Assembly: GCA_027924585.1 (NCBI GenBank)
Contig: BSBM01000461.1
Location: 11,351,001 to 11,415,000 of the forward strand
Length of the DNA stretch: 64,000 nucleotides
Direction of reading: 5' to 3'
Source of the DNA: Larix kaempferi
Lineage: Eukaryota > Streptophyta > Pinopsida > Pinales > Pinaceae
Shown here: positions 58,271 to 64,000 of the stretch, piece after piece
Layout: each line of letters opens with the position of its first letter
Numbering within the stretch: the first letter of the stretch is position 1
Position numbers and translations under genes: made by a program
Notes under the pieces: generated by a model
Databases searched by the model: none
Seen by the model: only the letters and a program-made list of their open reading frames with translations
What the model was told of the DNA's origin: nothing

Positions 58271-60640
58271 TAGTTAGGTTTTAGCTAAACCATTATGGGT
58301 TATTTCTGTTTAATTTTCATTACTTATTGTAAATGTTTTCTTGTAATATGCTACTTAAATATCATAAGGGTTTCTATAAAATAAATAGAGTAAACTTCTT
58401 AAACATATATCCATTAAAGTTTACATATAAATCAAATGCTAACACAGTCATACATTCAAACGAAACATAAATATTTTTACTATTTATGCGCATACAAAGG
58501 AAACATACTCAACATAAGCATAAAGCATACAAGCAATATATGGAGTAATAGTTCACTTGTCATAATGATAAATTACACAATGTTGAAACAAGCAAAGGAT
58601 ATAATGCTCAAGTAGATAGCATTGTATGCATTCCTTCATATCCTTGCTATAATAACCAGTTCCAAACAAGCATCACTCATTATCTATCGACTGAAGAAAA
58701 ATGCTTAACATAAACATAGGAATTTAAATAATATACAGAAAAGTGTAGTGTAACCTATTCAAAGCCAAAGTGGAATAATACGTAAAGTAAGTAAAGAGAA
58801 AAAATAATTAAATAACAAGTAATGTATACAAATTATCGAACTGACATATCATTCACAAAGTATACTTGAGTACCCAACGAAGTTATCAATTTATTTAAAG
58901 GCAACAACTTATTAACAATTGACAATCAAACTCTTATACCAATGACAATCAAACTCTTATACCAGAACTAAAGTGACTAGACAATGGGGTGAAAACCAAA
59001 TACTTAACCAGAGTAAATATTATTCAAACCTAAACTAAGTTGCACAAATGCTTCTGTTCAAAACATATTGTTATCATGCAAAACTGTTCAAGGGAATGAA
59101 GATACCAAGTGCTACTAAACACCAACTATGGAAGGCATCAAATATGGCAAAAATCACCCTAACGCCGCTATGGGTAGGTAGAGAAATAACAACGAAAGAG
59201 AAAACAATATCAAATCTTAAGAAACCAAAGCAAACTCCTTATGTAGTCATAGGGCTTGAACATAAGTCTACTGGTATCTAAACAATTAAAATGCAAGCTT
59301 GAACATCGCTAAAGGAAATCATGAATCTTAAGATAGGGTTTGGAACACACAGTGTAACATCCATACGAGGAAATACATATATAACAATTTAATACTTAAG
59401 CAATGTGAGAACTCTTGAATCATTAATGAGGGCTTCCAGCCAAGAGTCATTAACTATTAAGGAAAGAATAAAAATGTTTAGAATGCAAACCAAAAGTAAA
59501 ATACTGAACAAAGATAAAACCGAGAATAGAAGCAAGAACTTCAAAAAAAAAAAGAAAAAGATAATAGATTAAGGCTAGACTTTAACAACCGAGACGGATA
59601 CCAATATAAATATTGGAAGAAATAGTCAATGAACAACAACAAATAAATCACCGAATGAGAAAATGTATATATTCAAATAGTTATGGGAGTATCCCAATAA
59701 CAAGTACTCTTACATTCATAATATGCACCAAAGTAGAGGAACAAAATACTATGTTGAGTACATGGACATCAAAATATAGTCTATTCAACTTGTATAAGGA
59801 CCAAAGCATGAGCAAAGGCACCCAGTTAAACACTATGAAGGATGAACTCCTTCAAGTTTTCAGTCGCAGACAACCTTGAAGCACTTAAGAATTGGAATGT
59901 AGGTACATGTGCCATCAAGTAACCATGGGACTTGTGGCCAAGCCTCACAAGAGTTCCATGAAAATGGAAGACACAATAGAGGAGTTAGACAATAGTAATG
60001 AAAGTGAAATGCATAGTAGCATAATTCAGTTGTATCGATAGTTCATGTACGGAAATTTAGAACAATTCGAATTCGTCGAATATTAGGTGTAGGTGTAATA
60101 AGGATATGAATTTTTACTAGACATATATATTCATGTGCATATATTCAGGTGTGTACATATACATAATTGTACACATATATGCATAGTTTCTCATCTATAT
60201 GGCAAGGGTGCATACAACTAGAAAAACATTGTATCTAGCACTAGAAACCTAATTATTTATTAGATGATTGAAATGTTGTTATGGCATGGTTGACAATTTT
60301 GTTGCAAATGATCATGGTTGATTCTAGGACCATAACTAGTATTTATTGCAGATAATTGATTTGGTCGAGTTGTTAAGGGTGCATGGTGTATTTTCATGGT
60401 GCATGGTGTATGTTCATCCCCTCAATGGTTTGAAATTGATTGTATCATGAAATTTTTTATATGATGGATATGTACACTTGTGAAAACCTTCTCAATGGAT
60501 GGAAAACCTAATATGATCATAAAATTAGTAAAGCTTAGGCCAACATGTACACTCTACCATATTGCCAAATCCATGAGACAAAACCATAGTGGAACAAAAC
60601 TCGAACAAACATATAAATTTTTAGGAAAATAGTGGAACAT
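58271..60640. other. AT-rich stretch without genes
   Basis: Only short frames; no motif, repeat or boundary recognised. Confidence 0.55.
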
Positions 60641-60659
60641 GGTTCCCAATGTACATACG

Positions 60660-60815
60660 ATGGAAACTTGTGCCCTGTACAAAATATGTTAACTTGTGTC
60701 GTAGATCCAAAATACATGGCAACTCGTGCCCTATAAAAAATCTGGCAACCTGTGCCATAGATCCAAAATACATGGCAACTCATGCCGTAGATACAAAGTA
60801 CATGGCAACTGGTGC
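60660..60815. repeat. About 30-50 bp tandem repeat
   Basis: ATGGCAACT with GTGCC and TAGATCCAAAATACATGG recurs about four times. The minus-strand frame 60535-60861 owes its periodic SCHVxxIYG pattern to this array. Confidence 0.7.
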
Positions 60816-60857
60816 CCAAAAGTGCCACATTGTGGCTAATGTACATAACATGGTGAG

Positions 60858-62158
60858 TCAAGCATTGTGACCACCTCGGTCACTCCTAGGCACATCTCCA
60901 AAATTGATCTTCCTCTTCTTGGAGCTACTTGTATCTTGGGTATTCTTTCGTCTAGGAGTAGACCACCTCTCTAGGCTCTGAAACAAATGATATAAGATAC
61001 CATTATTTTCAAGCATTTGTAACATTTACCACATTTATAAAATGAATGTACAATTCAAATCTTAAATAACTCACTGCTGATGTGAGTAGGAGACGTGAGG
61101 CAGTGTCCTGGATCTGCTGAGCCTCTCAACAATTCCACACTACAACATTTATGACAATCATTTCATTGAAAAATAATAATTGCTTAAATTAATTTTGGTT
61201 AATGCATCAAATTTTTTTCATAAATTAACTTGATTCTCACCGAGAACACCTCTGACAATAGACATGGATGGGATTCAGGGCTAGCAGGTGGAGCAGTTGG
61301 TTGGACAACCTGCTCCAATGCAACCATTGGGGGGGCATATGTAGTTGCAACAACTATGGGTGCAACCACTGTAGACACATGTGTAGATACTGGAATAATA
61401 GTTTCCACAATAGTGGCGGGAACTGGAGAAGATATGGTGGAAGAGGACATGGTGGTATGGGGTGGAGGAGGACGTCATGGATGATGAACCCCTACTGGTT
61501 GTACGATAGGGGGTATGGGCCCAAAAGGGCTAGGGAGGATGTTGAGGTATGGTGAATGAGAGGGCGGTCCAGGATAGAGGGAGGAGGATGGATATAAGGG
61601 GGGTTGTGGATGAAGGGGGGAAGATGGATGGAAGGGGAGGCATGGATGAATGGGGGAGGATGGATAGATAGGGGGCGCAGATGAATGGGGGAGGATGTAT
61701 AGAGGGGGGGCGTGGATGAATGGGGGAGGATGGATGGAGGAGGGAGGATGGAAGGAGAGGGGAGGTTAGATGGAGAGGGGGGGCACGGATGAATGGGGGA
61801 GGATGGATGGAGGAGGGAGGATGGAAGGAGAGGAGAGGTTAGACAGAGAGGGGAGGCTGGATGGAAGGGAGGGGGTGGACGGAGGGAGGGATCTGGATGG
61901 AAGCGAGGGGGGTGACTCATGGGCGAGGGTGGAAACATGGGAATAAAGTGGGGACAAGGAATTGTGTCACTTGTAGTTGGTGGTGGCCCTTGCATAGAAA
62001 TTGTAATATCATAGTTTAGTAAACAAAAAACAAATTAAACCATAGTAAGTCACAACATTTCAAATTAAAAGCGTGCTTTAAACTACACATTGTACCTGTG
62101 TATATGGTGATTTGTCGATCCCTAGCGAAGATGGTTGATCATCATAGTCTGGGCATAC
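60858..62158 (-). pseudogene. Four-exon relic encoding a proline-rich protein, family unknown
   Basis: Minus-strand exons with matching splice signals. 62096-62158: VCPDYDDQPSSLGIDKSPYT Q, acceptor CAG, donor GTACAA. About 61215-61988: GPPPTTSDTIPCPHFIPMFP PSP, then a long proline/serine/isoleucine/histidine-rich repeat. 61075-61139: EAQQIQDTASRLLLTSA, with an in-frame TGA just before it. 60858-60977: SLERWSTPRRKNTQDTSSSK KRKINFGDVPRSDRGGHNA and a stop. Exons 3 and 4 join in phase zero. The large exon cannot be read in one frame to its donor (GTGAGA near 61225), so it is broken. It may be the C-terminal part of a transposase or plant-mobile-domain protein; that is a guess. Confidence 0.5.
61560..61925. 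repeat. GGATGGA-type minisatellite inside the proline-rich exon
   Basis: Units around GAATGGGGGAGGATGGAT and GGATGGAGGAGGGAGGATGG recur about a dozen times. On the minus strand they encode SILPPPSILPHSS-type repeats. Confidence 0.85.
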
Positions 62159-63300
62159 CTGTGGACACCAAAATGCATGCACAATATGAACATATTAAAC
62201 AAGCAATTATTTAGTCAATCAAAATATTAAAAAATATTATGGGTCAGTGCAAGCTAATGAGGGTCACTTTTGTCGCGTTAGATGCAATAGAAAACTAAAA
62301 AATAAGGCATCCCTCAACTTACTTGGATTTTTTGAGATACTTACGCAAAATATCTTACATTGAGTAAAAAGGATGAAATGTAGGAAATTGAATCACGTTT
62401 CGGAATATATAACTTATATGTATTGAAAATTTGCATAGCTATGTCAAGTTTCATTTTTCCTAACAGACACTTTTTATTTTTTAGGCAAATGATAAGGTAT
62501 ATGTTTTTGTGGGTGCAGCCTTTGAGGGCCTAAATGATGGAATCAAGCTACAAAAATGGGCATGCATGTAGAGAACATATAGCACTAGTGCGCCATTATT
62601 TTTCTAAAATTAAATTAGTAATTTTAATTTTTTTTTTATAATGGTCTAAGTGATCAAACCTCGAAAATAGTACCTCTTTTGTGGGTGCACCTTTTGAAGG
62701 TCTTAATGCAAAAATCTTGAAATGGGTTTTTGATAGAACGTGGAGGTTAGTGTCTACTTATGCACCATACAATTTTTTTTTGAAATGATCAAGAATTGAA
62801 AAAGTTATGGAAGAAACACTAATAGTGTGTTTCACGAGTTAAGGAGGTAGGACACAAAAGAAATTGAAAGAAATTAGGAAAAATTAATATTTTTAAATAA
62901 AAGTTACATATTTAGAATCTGCAGAAAAAATGCTATTTGTGTTTAAGATTTCGTTAAAAATGACTATGTGTAGCATACTGTAACGAGTGGCTAAGCACAA
63001 GCTTCTCCAGAAACTAGAAAAAATACCCAATTAGCTTTGGTTTATCATTACCATAGCACAATTTTGGTATTACTGAAGCAAACTCCAAAGCATACACATA
63101 GGCTTATGGTTGAAATGCGAGCAAGTGAGTTGGCTTGGTTTAGGCTCTAAAAAACACGAGCGCGTTTTGTTTAAATTCAAAAAATATTTCCGTGCTTTTA
63201 GAATTTCATAACATGCACACATTATATAACTACATAACGCATACACGCTATGTGGTTCCAAAATGCACTCGCGTTATGTAAATCATAAAATATATGTTTA
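62159..63300. other. Unassigned stretch
   Basis: AT-rich. Two imperfect copies of a block containing TTTGTGGGTGCA occur near 62505 and 62680. Nothing else was recognised. Confidence 0.5.
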
Positions 63301-63309
63301 ATACTTGAG

Positions 63310-63783
63310 AGAGAGGGAGTGGGGAAGACTCAAGGGAATTTTTGGTTAATATTTGAGAAGGGGTGAGGAAGGGTCAATGGAATCTATGGTTAATATTTAA
63401 TAGGGGTGGGAAAGAGTCAAGGGCTTAGAAGGATGTTGGAAGCTTGAGTGGGTAGAGATGAAGGGAATGAGAACATGATGGGCTACAGGGGGTGAAGGGA
63501 AGTGGAGCTTGAGAGCACTATCAGGAGTAGAAGAGGTTCTGAAGAGGTATAGGGTAAGAAGTTGAAAGTGAGACTTGAGTGACAAGGGGGAATGGATGGA
63601 GGCAAGGGGGATGTGAGAAAGAAATAAAGAATACAAGGGGAGGAGAGACATAGAGCGAGGGAGGGAGAGGGATAATGGGGAGGAATGGATTTAGAGGGAG
63701 TGAGAGATACATGGGGAGAGAACGAAATAAAGAGATAGGAAGGGAGGGACATAAAGTGTTGGTGGGAGACATGGAGGGAGTGG

Positions 63784-63831
<48 letters not shown>

Positions 63832-63880
63832 GGGGAAGGGACATAAATGGAAAGGGACATAATGTGTGTGCGTGTGTGTG

Positions 63881-63916
<36 letters not shown>

Positions 63917-64000
63917 ATGGTTGGGGAGAGAGAGACTAGAGGGAGGTGTGAGAAACAAAGAAAGTGGGAGGTTGTGTGTGTGTGTGTGTGATAGGGAAGG
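63310..64000. repeat. Purine-rich simple-sequence region with (GA)n and (GT)n
   Basis: A strand-biased GA/GGA region. Clean (GA)n runs lie at 63788-63829 and 63884-63913; (GT)n runs lie near 63864-63880 and 63973-63990. The long Ser/Leu/Pro frames on the minus strand follow from this bias. Confidence 0.9.

Noticed and set aside
62505-62760. Two TTTGTGGGTGCA blocks as a satellite
   Set aside because: Only two poorly conserved copies; too weak to call an array.
63397-63958. Serine/leucine/proline-rich minus-strand frames of up to 145 codons
   Set aside because: Product of the GA-rich simple sequence; (SL)n runs translate (GA)n.

Overview
The window looks like intergenic DNA of a large, repeat-rich seed-plant nuclear genome. 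Plant-type Ty1/copia and Ty3/gypsy elements, a CACTA (En/Spm) transposase relic, a SINE-like unit, LINE tails, MITEs and spliced gene relics lie in AT-rich sequence. Old elements decay mostly by point mutation. The species cannot be fixed from sequence alone; a gymnosperm or another large plant genome is plausible. The only long intact reading frame is a retrotransposon polyprotein. No intact host gene, rRNA gene, CRISPR array or convincing tRNA gene was seen.

Region by region. 1-2465 is the 3' end of a decayed copia element: an RNase H scrap, a long repeat-filled spacer and the 3' LTR. 4720-6992 (minus) is a TNP2-type CACTA transposase relic, all in one frame and broken only by stop codons. 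7220-7855 is an exon-like gene fragment whose parts recur in another order at 32700-33850. 9297-31240 is an old minus-strand LTR element of about 8.4 kb once its insertion is removed. It has TCTTG target duplications and codes only for a nucleocapsid-like/protease protein.

A very young chromovirus-type gypsy element (13324-26869, GCATC duplication, 4323-bp LTRs with only 12 differences) sits inside the coding region of the old element. Its 1522-codon gag-pol frame is intact except that the chromodomain tail is cut off by a one-base frameshift and a stop.

31246-49000 is a patchwork: gene fragments, an 0.8-kb tandem duplication (37940-39551), hairpin/MITE sequence (39680-40217), a SINE-like unit, LINE tails, and a multi-exon SEC14-like (CRAL-TRIO) pseudogene on the minus strand (42949-45440). 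One of its introns holds a copia solo LTR (44035-44611, GAAAA duplication) of the same family as the LTR at 1776. 49000-54000 is AT-rich and contains a 268-bp MITE with an 8-bp target duplication.

54005-58270 is a head-to-tail pair of about 2.13-kb units, each with an RNase H-like domain and an unrecognised coiled-coil protein. 60858-62158 (minus) is a four-exon relic coding for a proline-rich protein whose exon contains a minisatellite. The window ends in GA-rich simple sequence.

Nothing suggests a cooperating gene set. The genes belong to transposable elements, and the main story is how they nest, decay and duplicate.
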